Notes under the pieces: model-generated
What the model was told of the DNA's origin: nothing
What the model saw: only the letters and a program-made list of their open reading frames with translations
Database searches by the model: none
Program-made: the position numbers and the translations under genes
DNA from: Bacteroidaceae bacterium
Lineage (GTDB): Bacteria > Bacteroidota > Bacteroidia > Bacteroidales > Bacteroidaceae
Assembly (NCBI GenBank): GCA_017466065.1
Contig: JAFTUV010000017.1
Span: 1-64,000 of the forward strand
Length of the DNA stretch: 64,000 nucleotides
Direction: 5' to 3'
Shown: in pieces, positions 45,908 through 53,967 of the stretch
How positions within the stretch are numbered: position 1 is the first letter of the stretch
Layout of the letters: each line of letters opens with the position of its first letter

Positions 45908-46132
45908 ATGTCAAAGTTTATATTAACAGCTAAAGTAAACATGCCTCTGCAAGGAGGTATGAGAATTGATAAAGGACAAACCTTTGAAGTAAACCTTCCT
46001 TTTGGTCAATTACCTTTTACCTCTATAGATAATAAGGCAAGGGTGAATCATATTCTCAACTTGAATGGTTTTGATTTGAAAGGGCATGAAAGCTATTTAA
46101 GTGGAGGCTATTTTGATTATAAGAAAGTATAA
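45908..46132 (+). CDS. System protein G: small protein, unknown
   Basis: A 74-aa beta-rich protein I do not recognise (LTAKVNMPLQGGMRIDKGQT, later GHESYLSGGYFDYKK). It closes the tightly packed part of the operon; the next gene is 58 bp on. Similar short proteins occur as uncharacterized ORFs in Bacteroidetes mobile DNA, as far as I can judge. Confidence 0.65.
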   Translation: MSKFILTAKVNMPLQGGMRIDKGQTFEVNLPFGQLPFTSIDNKARVNHILNLNGFDLKGHESYLSGGYFDYKKV

Positions 46133-46190
46133 TCAAATTCGTAATATATGAGGATAATATGTCTAATCACAAATATTTCTACTTTTCAAA

Positions 46191-47507
46191 ATGAAAGAAC
46201 TAAATCAAACATTAGGATTTTATACCCCAGCATTTTTTAAAATCTATATCGAAACTGTTAATCCAATATATCCCAAACAGCTGTTGGGAAAAGAACAAGC
46301 TACATTTATACATGAATATACTCATTTTATTCAAGATTTTACAACATTATATGGTTTGTCAAATATATATAATATTTTCGATACACTACGTTTGTTTGTT
46401 AATCAAATATATAACACACGCAAGATTCAACTTCCATTAGTATGTTTGCATCCAACTTTATCTCTTAATTCAAATATAAGAAATCAAAGTTGGGGAAGTC
46501 GTTTTAGTTATAATGCAATAATGTCAGTGAAAAATGTGCTAATTGAAAAAAAACCATTCCCATCACATGTGGTAAACGAACATCCTCAATTAGCAAATTT
46601 CCGCCGAGTTGTAATGGAAATAGAGACCAATAACCAATGGGTTAAAATAGAGTTTGGTTCTCTTGCTATTATGGAATCAATGGCACATTTAATGGAAAAA
46701 TTTTTGACGCCAAAACACGTAACTCAGTCCCCTGACTACCCATACAATATAGCCCCAAAATTAGTTAGTCATATTTGTCCTCAGTTAAGTGATGAAGAAA
46801 TTATTTTTGCCTTATGTGATATTGCTTTGCAAACATCTATACCTGGAGTCGCTTTTCTAGAAATGCTCCAAATGATACATGACAAAAAGACTCCTGTGCC
46901 TATTTATAATGCAGATGATGTTTATGGTTGTTTCAATGAACAATTTAATATTTGGCACAATGCCACAGACATAGAAAATATTGTATATCAAGCCAAAGAA
47001 CATTTAAGTACTCTTGTACATGGGCCTATAGGTTTTCAGTATCAAAAATGGATTGATAATATAATGAATAAAGCCATAGAACTTCGCACCCATCGTCCGA
47101 CATTTTTACTTGATATAATTCGTGGTGGTCATATTCAAAATAATACTGTTTTTTGGAATTTTGTTAATGAAGTCGGAACTCCATTGCTAACAAATTCTGT
47201 TGGAGTTATGACCAAAACACCAATGCATGGAATAGAATTTTCCCCTATTAATGTAGATGTAGAATTTTTTCAAGCCATTGATTATATCTTTTCACTTTTT
47301 AGTAAAGGACGTGTTGAATGTTCTTTACAAAATTGGTGTAAAGCTTCAGGAATTTCCATAGATGCAAATTGTATTATAAATCCACCAGCACATTCAGACT
47401 TGACTAAATATACTAGATTTTGTCCAGTAGGTGCTTTATGGCATCAATGGAACTTGAAAAAATATGCCATTCGTGCACCTTTACTTTTTCGTCGAATATG
47501 TAAATAA
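46191..47507 (+). CDS. System protein H: second HExxH metallopeptidase-like protein
   Basis: A 438-aa soluble protein of unknown family. ATFIHEYTHFIQDF (residues 37-50) gives His41-Glu42-x-x-His45, and ESMAHLME near Glu162 could hold the third zinc ligand. The HExxHxxQD pattern is shared with protein E, although the rest differs. It is the most AT-rich gene in the cargo and is separated from G by 58 bp, so it may be a neighbouring independent gene. Role unknown. Confidence 0.78.
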   Translation: MKELNQTLGFYTPAFFKIYIETVNPIYPKQLLGKEQATFIHEYTHFIQDFTTLYGLSNIYNIFDTLRLFVNQIYNTRKIQLPLVCLHPTLSLNSNIRNQSWGSRFSYNAIMSVKNVLIEKKPFPSHVVNEHPQLANFRRVVMEIETNNQWVKIEFGSLAIMESMAHLMEKFLTPKHVTQSPDYPYNIAPKLVSHICPQLSDEEIIFALCDIALQTSIPGVAFLEMLQMIHDKKTPVPIYNADDVYGCFNEQFNIWHNATDIENIVYQAKEHLSTLVHGPIGFQYQKWIDNIMNKAIELRTHRPTFLLDIIRGGHIQNNTVFWNFVNEVGTPLLTNSVGVMTKTPMHGIEFSPINVDVEFFQAIDYIFSLFSKGRVECSLQNWCKASGISIDANCIINPPAHSDLTKYTRFCPVGALWHQWNLKKYAIRAPLLFRRICK

Positions 47508-47554
47508 AAAATCAATATAATGGAAATAGAAAAGATATTTATACTTTATGCGAA

Positions 47555-47776
47555 TTGAATGTTCCGATAATTCTCTTCAATAGGTGTCTGGATAAATCGG
47601 ATGTTAAATTTCGTGTATTAAACTCGATTCAATATGGCGCAAATAATTCTGACATTTATGACTCATTAATTATACCTCAAATGCGTCCAATAATCAAAAA
47701 TTTTGATTATTGGCAAATATTTCTTAAATTTGCGATAGGAAGCGTTCTTTTCAATAATGCAGAATCAGACAGATAA
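47555..47776 (+). CDS. Small ORF of doubtful status at the right end
   Basis: A 73-codon frame (MNVPIILFNRCLDKSDVKFR at the start) with no recognised domain. Upstream in another frame is MEIEKIFILYAN then stop at 47520, so this could be a frameshifted or truncated remnant. The codon use resembles gene H. From 47777 to 47868 nothing but an inverted copy of the left subterminal repeat is seen. Confidence 0.35.
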   Translation: MNVPIILFNRCLDKSDVKFRVLNSIQYGANNSDIYDSLIIPQMRPIIKNFDYWQIFLKFAIGSVLFNNAESDR

Positions 47777-47868
47777 GGGAACTTAGCTTGTTTCTAAATC
47801 GTTACCTGTCATAAATTTAAATTCTGTAAATCGTTTGTTTTCAGCGAGAAATAAGAAATACTATGACT

Positions 47869-47879
47869 CCGGCGGTGGA
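47869..47879. repeat. Right junction direct repeat (attR core)
   Basis: CCGGCGGTGGA, identical to 26586-26596 and in the same codon frame of the interrupted gene. Confidence 0.85.
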
Positions 47880-48306
47880 GCGTGATGCTCCCATTGCTCC
47901 CGATGTGATATATTCGCATATAGGCGGTGAGCGAAAGGCCGGTGAGTCTTCTTTGGGATTTTTGCAACGTGTGGCGGAGCGGAGCGACTCGGCTGTTGTT
48001 GCGAGGGATTATTTCCTGATGGCTTTGCTTGCCGAACGTCGTTTGGTCGATTTTACCGACAGGCTTTTTGAGTTTTACAATGTGAGCGATTGCGACAGAT
48101 TGCCCAAGCATTATAAGGAGGCACTTATGCTGTATGCTCACATACTTCCGTCGTTTGATGTGAGGGTCGATGATGGTGCGATGAGGGCGAGGTTCGATGC
48201 TATGATGCAACAGGCAGCCGAGTGTGGAGGTTCGTCTATGAGTTCCTATCTTATGCGCCTTTCTTATGGCGACACCTATTGGTGGTATTTTCTCTATGGA
48301 GAATAG
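47869..48306 (+). pseudogene. C-terminal part of the split DUF6057-like protein
   Basis: The frame carries on from codon 238 of the left fragment: PAVE at the junction, then RDAPIAPDVIYSHIGG. It encodes about 145 residues of a helical, TPR-like region (RDYFLMALLAERRL, LPKHYKEALMLYAHIL) and ends TYWWYFLYGE. An ATG at 47863 lets a 147-aa ORF be called, but its first two codons come from the element. GC and codon use match the chromosome. Confidence 0.8.
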
Positions 48307-48502
48307 GTGCGATTTTCGTAGTAAAAAAATACAGGGTGACCGATTCTATTTTCCTTTTTGTTGAGAATGGTTTTTGTTGCTTTGATAAATGAAAAAACTT
48401 AAATAACTTCGCAATGTGTTTAAGCCGTCAGGTTGAGCACTTTTGTAACGGAATATCAGTTATGATAGTATAGTTTTTTCTTAGTTGTTTAGTAAATGTT
48501 GG

Positions 48503-48530
48503 AAGTGCTGCTTTGTGAAAAGCGGCACTT
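48503..48530 (+). terminator. Terminator downstream of the split gene
   Basis: AAGTGCTGCTTT (48503-48514) pairs with AAAGCGGCACTT (48519-48530; one T-G pair), followed by TTTT. About 200 bp after the gene end. Confidence 0.7.
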
Positions 48531-48649
48531 TTTTGTGTCCCTGCCAGCTTTTGCTTTACATTAAGACTACTATTTATGTAATTTTGAATTCAAAAAATTA
48601 AATCTTTTTAATATTTGCCGAAAAATAAATAAATTATTGTACTTTTGTA

Positions 48650-48657
48650 ACAAGGAA
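48650..48657 (+). promoter_or_regulatory. -7 element for the V-ATPase operon
   Basis: TACTTTTG fits TAnnTTTG; no good -33 box. The leader of about 140 nt holds a hairpin, ATTATCTC (48716-48723) with GAGATAAT (48729-48736). TTTGTTGAGAATGG occurs at 48357-48370 and again at 48666-48679. Otherwise 48307-48800 has no gene. Confidence 0.45.
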
Positions 48658-48800
48658 GACTGCGCTTTGTTGAGAATGGCGGCTCTTTCTGCACGGCAAT
48701 AATGGAAAATGCGTTATTATCTCATTGAGAGATAATGCGTTGTTTGTCGTTTGCGCCACCGTTGATGTAAAAACAGATATAAAATATTAATATTTAACCT

Positions 48801-49394
48801 ATGATGGATAACAAAATTCAAGAACTTACCGAGAAAATCTATGCCGAGGGCGTAGAGAAAGGACAAGCCGAGGCCGACCGTATAATTGCCGAGGCAAAGG
48901 CAAAGGCTGATGCTATCCTTAAAGAAGCCGAGGCAAAGGCCGAGGCAGTAGTTGCCGCAGCCGAGAAACGTTCCGAGGAGTTGAATGCCAACACTCGTTC
49001 GGAATTGAAACTGTATGGCGCACAGGCCGTGGGTGCTCTTAAATCGGAGGCTGCCACAATAATAACCGATGCGGTTGTTAAGGCCGGCGTTAAAGAATCG
49101 GCCGGTGGCGACGCTCTCAAAGCATTTATTGTAAAGATTGCCGAGCGTTGGAGTGCTAATGAACCTATTGTAATATCAACCGCCGAGGCTGCCGAGCTTA
49201 AAGCCTATTTCACTGCGAAGGCTAAAAATCTTCTCGACAAGGGAGTGGCTATCGAGCAGGTGAACGGCAAGAAGGCATCCTTCACCATAGCACCGGCCGA
49301 CGGTTCCTATAAAGTGAATTTTGGCGAGGGAGAATTTGAGGAATTCTTCAAGTCTTTCCTTCGTCCTCAAATGGTTGAACTTCTATTTTCATAA
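48801..49394 (+). CDS. ntpE: V-type ATPase subunit E
   Basis: A 197-aa peripheral-stalk protein. Residues 5-75 are an Ala/Glu/Lys-rich coiled coil (IIAEAKAKADAILKEAEAKA), the rest a mixed C-terminal domain ending FFKSFLRPQMVELLF. First gene of the operon E-DUF2764-A-B-D-I-K, 3 bp before the next. Alternative start one codon later. Confidence 0.88.
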   Translation: MMDNKIQELTEKIYAEGVEKGQAEADRIIAEAKAKADAILKEAEAKAEAVVAAAEKRSEELNANTRSELKLYGAQAVGALKSEAATIITDAVVKAGVKESAGGDALKAFIVKIAERWSANEPIVISTAEAAELKAYFTAKAKNLLDKGVAIEQVNGKKASFTIAPADGSYKVNFGEGEFEEFFKSFLRPQMVELLFS

Positions 49395-49397
49395 ATA

Positions 49398-50228
49398 ATG
49401 AGCGACTATCATTATTTGGTTGCAGGTTTGCCCGACATTGCTTTTGATGGCAGCAAGGTGACATTCACGATAGACGATTTTAAAGAGAGCGTCTATCCCT
49501 CACTATCGTCTGCCGACGCCAAGTGTGTCGACCTCTTCTTCCTTGCTTGGGACAACGAGAACATTATGAAATTGTTGCGCGAGGGTAGTGAGGCGGAGCT
49601 TGAACGCTTGGGCTGCTATAACAAGGAGGAGCTTCTTGAAATTATAGCATCGGCAAAGAACGGCGACCCTCGCAATGGCAAAATACCGGCCTACCTGTAT
49701 AATTTCCTTGAATACTATTATGGAAACGAGCAGATGGCAAGTGCTATGTTGTCCGATATTTTGAGTGCATACTATTATGAATATGCAACCGCATCGTCAA
49801 ATAAATTCATAGCCGACTGGTTTACTTTCAATATGAATGTGAACAATCTTCTTGTGGCTATGCTTGCACGAAAATATAAACTCGGCGTTGCCGATGTTGT
49901 TGTGGGCAGTAACGAGGTTGCCGAGGCGTTGCGCTCGTCGGCCGCGCGTGATTTTGGCCTTTCGAGCACGCTGGATTATGTGGAAACAGTGCAGCGTTTG
50001 AGCGAGAATGACCGCTTGCAGGAACGCGAACGTCAGTTGGACGAAATGCGCTGGCAATGGCTCGAAGAGAACTCTGTGTTTAATTATTTTACCATAGAAC
50101 CTCTCTTCGTGTTCTTGCAGAAACTCGACATTGTGGCACGTTGGGCAAAACTCGACAGTGATAAAGGTATGCAACGTTATACCGAACTTATCGACAACTT
50201 GAAAGGCGGTCTTGAACTGCCGGCTTAA
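49398..50228 (+). CDS. DUF2764 protein (V-ATPase operon, subunit C position)
   Basis: A 276-aa helical protein starting MSDYHYLVAGLPDIAFDG, matching DUF2764, found in the V-ATPase operons of Bacteroidetes and related phyla in the place of subunit C. By position and helical build it probably does the subunit C job, linking rotor and central stalk (inference). Confidence 0.85.
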   Translation: MSDYHYLVAGLPDIAFDGSKVTFTIDDFKESVYPSLSSADAKCVDLFFLAWDNENIMKLLREGSEAELERLGCYNKEELLEIIASAKNGDPRNGKIPAYLYNFLEYYYGNEQMASAMLSDILSAYYYEYATASSNKFIADWFTFNMNVNNLLVAMLARKYKLGVADVVVGSNEVAEALRSSAARDFGLSSTLDYVETVQRLSENDRLQERERQLDEMRWQWLEENSVFNYFTIEPLFVFLQKLDIVARWAKLDSDKGMQRYTELIDNLKGGLELPA

Positions 50229-50253
50229 ATGAATTTAAATTGAAATTAAAGAT

Positions 50254-52008
50254 ATGGCAACAAAAGGAAAAGTAACCGGCGTTATATCTAATATGGTGCT
50301 TCTGGCTGTCGATGGCCCCGTGGCACAGAATGAGATATGCTTCATAAAGACCGGTGGCGACCGCTTGATGGCCGAGGTCATTAAGATTAACGGCGCAAAA
50401 GTGTACGTTCAGGTGTTTGAGAGTACACGACGTTTGAAAATTGGTGAGGAGGCGGAATTTACCGGGCATATGCTCGAAGTGTCGCTTGCTCCGGGTATGC
50501 TGTCGAAAAACTACGACGGCTTGCAGAATGACCTTGACAAGATGGAGGGTGTGTTCCTTAAACGCGGTGATTACACCAACCCTCTCGACGAGGATAAACT
50601 CTGGCACTTTGAACCGCTGGTAAAAGCCGGCGACAAAGTGGGTGCCGCAGCTTGGCTGGGTAGTGTGGAGGAGAACCACCAACCTCTTAAAATTATGGCA
50701 CCTTTTGCACTCGAAGGTGATTGGACTGTTAAAAGCATTGTCGCTGCCGGCGAATATAAAATAACCGACACTGTTGCGGTTATTGCCAACGAGGCCGGTG
50801 AGGAAATGTCGCTAAATATGATTCAGAAGTGGCCCGTGCGTGTGGCTATGACCGATTATAAAGAGAAACCCCGTCCTTTCAAACTGCTCGAAACAGGTGT
50901 GCGTACAATCGACACATTGAACCCTATTGTGGAGGGTGGTACAGGATTTATCCCCGGCCCCTTCGGTACAGGAAAGACTGTGTTGCAGCACGCTATTTCT
51001 AAACAGGCCGAGGCTGACATTGTTATTATCGCAGCCTGTGGTGAACGTGCCAACGAGGTTGTGGAGATTTTTACCGAATTCCCCGAACTTGTAGACCCTC
51101 ACACCGGCCGCAAACTGATGGAGCGTACAATCATTATCGCAAATACTTCGAATATGCCCGTTGCTGCACGTGAGGCATCGGTGTACACTGCTATGACCAT
51201 TGCCGAGTACTATCGTGCAATGGGCTTGCGCGTGCTCCTTATGGCCGACTCAACATCACGTTGGGCACAGGCGTTGCGCGAAATGTCGAACCGTATGGAG
51301 GAACTTCCCGGTCCCGACGCGTTCCCTATGGATATTTCGGCAATCATCGCCAACTTTTACAGCCGTGCAGGCTATGTGGTGCTGAACAACGACCGGATAG
51401 GCTCGATTACCTTTATCGGTACAGTATCGCCCGCCGGCGGTAACCTCAAAGAGCCAGTGACCGAGAATACAAAGAAGGTTGCACGCTGTTTCTACGCGCT
51501 CGAACAGGACCGCGCCGACAAGAAGCGTTACCCCGCCGTTAATCCCATTGACTCCTATTCAAAATATATCGAATATCCCGAATTTGGCGAGTATATCACA
51601 AACCGCATTGGTGGCAGCTGGCTCGAAATGGTTAACGAGGCAAAAACCCGCCTGTTGCGCGGTAAGGAGATTGCCGAGCAGATAAATATTCTTGGTGACG
51701 ACGGTGTTCCTGTGGAGTACCACGTTACATTCTGGAAATCGGAGCTTATAGACTTTGTGGTGTTGCAGCAGGATGCATTCGATGAGATTGATGCTGTTAC
51801 ACCGCTGGAACGCCAGCAGGCAATGTTGGAACTTGTTTCCGGCATTTGCCGTTCGGAGTACAAGTTCGAGAACTTCCAAGAAGTTACCGATTTCTTCAAG
51901 AAGGTTATCAACATCTGCAAGCAGATGAACTACTCGGAGTATAAATCGGAGAAGTACAGCAGTTATCTTGCCTCGCTCGAAGAACTGCTCGAAACCCGTA
52001 AGGCTTAA
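50254..52008 (+). CDS. ntpA: V-type ATPase catalytic subunit A
   Basis: A 584-aa catalytic subunit. Walker A is GPFGTGKTVLQ near residue 235; the bulge region unique to V-type A (about 115-190) is present; LLMADSTSRWAQALREMSNR is the Walker B/arginine neighbourhood. Length is normal. 25 bp after the DUF2764 gene. Confidence 0.96.
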   Translation: MATKGKVTGVISNMVLLAVDGPVAQNEICFIKTGGDRLMAEVIKINGAKVYVQVFESTRRLKIGEEAEFTGHMLEVSLAPGMLSKNYDGLQNDLDKMEGVFLKRGDYTNPLDEDKLWHFEPLVKAGDKVGAAAWLGSVEENHQPLKIMAPFALEGDWTVKSIVAAGEYKITDTVAVIANEAGEEMSLNMIQKWPVRVAMTDYKEKPRPFKLLETGVRTIDTLNPIVEGGTGFIPGPFGTGKTVLQHAISKQAEADIVIIAACGERANEVVEIFTEFPELVDPHTGRKLMERTIIIANTSNMPVAAREASVYTAMTIAEYYRAMGLRVLLMADSTSRWAQALREMSNRMEELPGPDAFPMDISAIIANFYSRAGYVVLNNDRIGSITFIGTVSPAGGNLKEPVTENTKKVARCFYALEQDRADKKRYPAVNPIDSYSKYIEYPEFGEYITNRIGGSWLEMVNEAKTRLLRGKEIAEQINILGDDGVPVEYHVTFWKSELIDFVVLQQDAFDEIDAVTPLERQQAMLELVSGICRSEYKFENFQEVTDFFKKVINICKQMNYSEYKSEKYSSYLASLEELLETRKA

Positions 52009-52028
52009 TAATTTAATAATGTAAGATT

Positions 52029-53348
52029 ATGGCAACAGAAGCATTCCAAAAAATATATACAAAGATTAGTGCCATCACCAAGGCTACCTGCTCGTTGAAA
52101 GCAACCGGCGTTGGTTACGACGAGCTTGCCACAGTAAACGGCAAGCTGGCTCAGGTGGTTAAGATTATGGGTGACGAGGTTACTCTGCAAGTGTTCGAGG
52201 GTACCGGTGGTATCCCCACGAATGCCGAGGTGGTGTTTATGGGCAAGGCTCCTTCGCTCAAAGTGAGTGAGCAGCTCACCGGCCGTTTCTTCAACGCATA
52301 CGGCGACCCCATCGACGGCGGTCCCGTTGTTGAGGGCAAGGAGGTGGAGATTGGCGGTCCCTCGGTGAACCCCGTGCGTCGCAAACAGCCTTCGGAACTT
52401 ATTGCGACAGGTATCGCAGGTATCGACCTTAACAATATGCTGGTTACCGGCCAGAAAATTCCTTTCTTCGCCGACCCCGACCAGCCCTACAATCAGGTGA
52501 TGGCCAATGTGGCGATGCGTGCCGAGACCGACAAGATTATTCTTGGTGGAATGGGTATGACAAACGACGATTACCTCTACTTCAAGAACCTCTTTTCCAA
52601 TGCCGGTGCTCTCGACCGCATCATCTGCTTTATGAATACGACGGAGGACCCTGCCGTTGAGCGTCTGCTCATTCCGGATATGGCACTCACCGCAGCCGAG
52701 TATTTTGCTGTGGAGAAAAACCAGAAGGTTCTTGTGCTGTTGACAGATATGACAATGTATGCCGATGCGCTCTCAATCGTGTCGAACCGTATGGACCAGA
52801 TTCCTTCGAAAGACTCTATGCCCGGCTCGCTTTACAGCGACCTTGCAAAAATCTATGAGAAGGCTGTGCAGTTCCCCGCAGGCGGTTCAATCACTATTAT
52901 TGCGGTAACAACATTGTCGGGTGGCGACATTACACACGCTGTGCCCGATAACACCGGTTACATTACCGAGGGACAGCTCTTCTTGCGTCGCGACAGTGAT
53001 ATTGGTAAAGTGGTTGTCGACCCCTTCCGTTCACTCTCGCGTTTGAAACAGCTTGTGGCAGGAAAGAAGACAAGAAAAGACCATCCGCAGGTGATGAACG
53101 CTGCTGTGCGTTTGTATGCCGATGCTGCAAATGCAAAGACAAAGTTGGAAAATGGATTCGACCTCACCGACTATGACCAGCGTGCGCTCTCCTTTGCAAA
53201 GGATTATTCGGACAAACTTCTTGCGATAGATGTTAACCTCAACACCACCGAAATGCTCGATGTTACTTGGGGCTTGTTTGCCGAGTACTTCAAGCCCGAG
53301 GAGGTGAATATACGTCAGGAGTTGGTCGATGCTTATTGGAAGAAATAA
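52029..53348 (+). CDS. ntpB: V-type ATPase regulatory subunit B
   Basis: A 439-aa non-catalytic nucleotide subunit. As expected it lacks a Walker A and has PFFADPDQPYNQVMANV at the equivalent place; VLLTDMTMYADALSIVSNR and the arginine-containing SMPGSLYSDLAKIYEKA are typical. Completes the A3B3 head with A. Confidence 0.95.
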   Translation: MATEAFQKIYTKISAITKATCSLKATGVGYDELATVNGKLAQVVKIMGDEVTLQVFEGTGGIPTNAEVVFMGKAPSLKVSEQLTGRFFNAYGDPIDGGPVVEGKEVEIGGPSVNPVRRKQPSELIATGIAGIDLNNMLVTGQKIPFFADPDQPYNQVMANVAMRAETDKIILGGMGMTNDDYLYFKNLFSNAGALDRIICFMNTTEDPAVERLLIPDMALTAAEYFAVEKNQKVLVLLTDMTMYADALSIVSNRMDQIPSKDSMPGSLYSDLAKIYEKAVQFPAGGSITIIAVTTLSGGDITHAVPDNTGYITEGQLFLRRDSDIGKVVVDPFRSLSRLKQLVAGKKTRKDHPQVMNAAVRLYADAANAKTKLENGFDLTDYDQRALSFAKDYSDKLLAIDVNLNTTEMLDVTWGLFAEYFKPEEVNIRQELVDAYWKK

Positions 53349-53364
53349 TTGAACGGGAAGTTAA

Positions 53365-53967
53365 ATGATTGCATTTCAATATAATAAAACATCACTTCAA
53401 AATCTCGAAAAGCAACTGAAAATGCGTGTGCGCACATTGCCTATCATAAAGAACAAGGAGAGTGCGTTGCGTGTGGAGGTCAAGAGGTGTAAGGCCGAAA
53501 TGGTGGCGCACGACGAGGAGTATGCAAGGCAGCTCGAAACTTATCGTGCCCTCTTCGCAATGTGGAATGAATTTGATTCCTCATTGGTGAAGACCGGTGC
53601 TCTCACCATAAGCCATCAGAAGGTTGCCGGAGTTAAGGTTCCGGTGTTGCAGCACGCCGATTTTGTGGTTGCACCATTCAGCCTTTTCAACTCTCCAAAA
53701 TGGTTTGCCGATGGTATTGAGCTGTTGAAGATGATGGCAATGACGGCTATTCGCCGTGAATTGCTTAATCGCAAACTTGTGCTGTTGGAAAATGCACGAA
53801 AGAAGACTACTCAAAAGGTTAATCTATTTGAGAAAGTGCAGATTCCCGGATATCAGGATGCGATAAGGAAGATTAAGAGATTTATGGAGGATGAAGAGAA
53901 CCTTTCAAAATCGTCACAGAAGATTTTGAAATCTCTTCTGGAACAAAGAGAGGAGGCCGAGGTATGA
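53365..53967 (+). CDS. ntpD: V-type ATPase subunit D
   Basis: A 200-aa central-rotor protein made of two long antiparallel helices: N-terminal NKTSLQNLEKQLKMRVRTLP and C-terminal ARKKTTQKVNLFEKVQIPGY, a conserved family motif. Overlaps subunit I by 4 bp. Confidence 0.92.
   Translation: MIAFQYNKTSLQNLEKQLKMRVRTLPIIKNKESALRVEVKRCKAEMVAHDEEYARQLETYRALFAMWNEFDSSLVKTGALTISHQKVAGVKVPVLQHADFVVAPFSLFNSPKWFADGIELLKMMAMTAIRRELLNRKLVLLENARKKTTQKVNLFEKVQIPGYQDAIRKIKRFMEDEENLSKSSQKILKSLLEQREEAEV

Larger units (their letters stand above)
26586..47879. mobile_element. Integrated mobilizable element, about 21.3 kb
   Basis: Bounded by the 11-bp repeats at 26586-26596 and 47869-47879, inside one protein gene whose frame is restored by removing the interval. 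Near the ends are imperfect inverted repeats: ACGATTTCAGAATT at 26615-26628 and, inverted, AATTCTGTAAATCGT at 47820-47834. Contents are three tyrosine recombinases, HTH regulators, DUF3408, MobC, MobA, toxin-antitoxin, dGTPase and the Hsp70/HerA-like cargo. No type IV secretion genes are present, so transfer would need helper functions. The position of integrase 3 and a tRNA-like end in the middle suggests a composite of two elements (inference). Confidence 0.9.
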
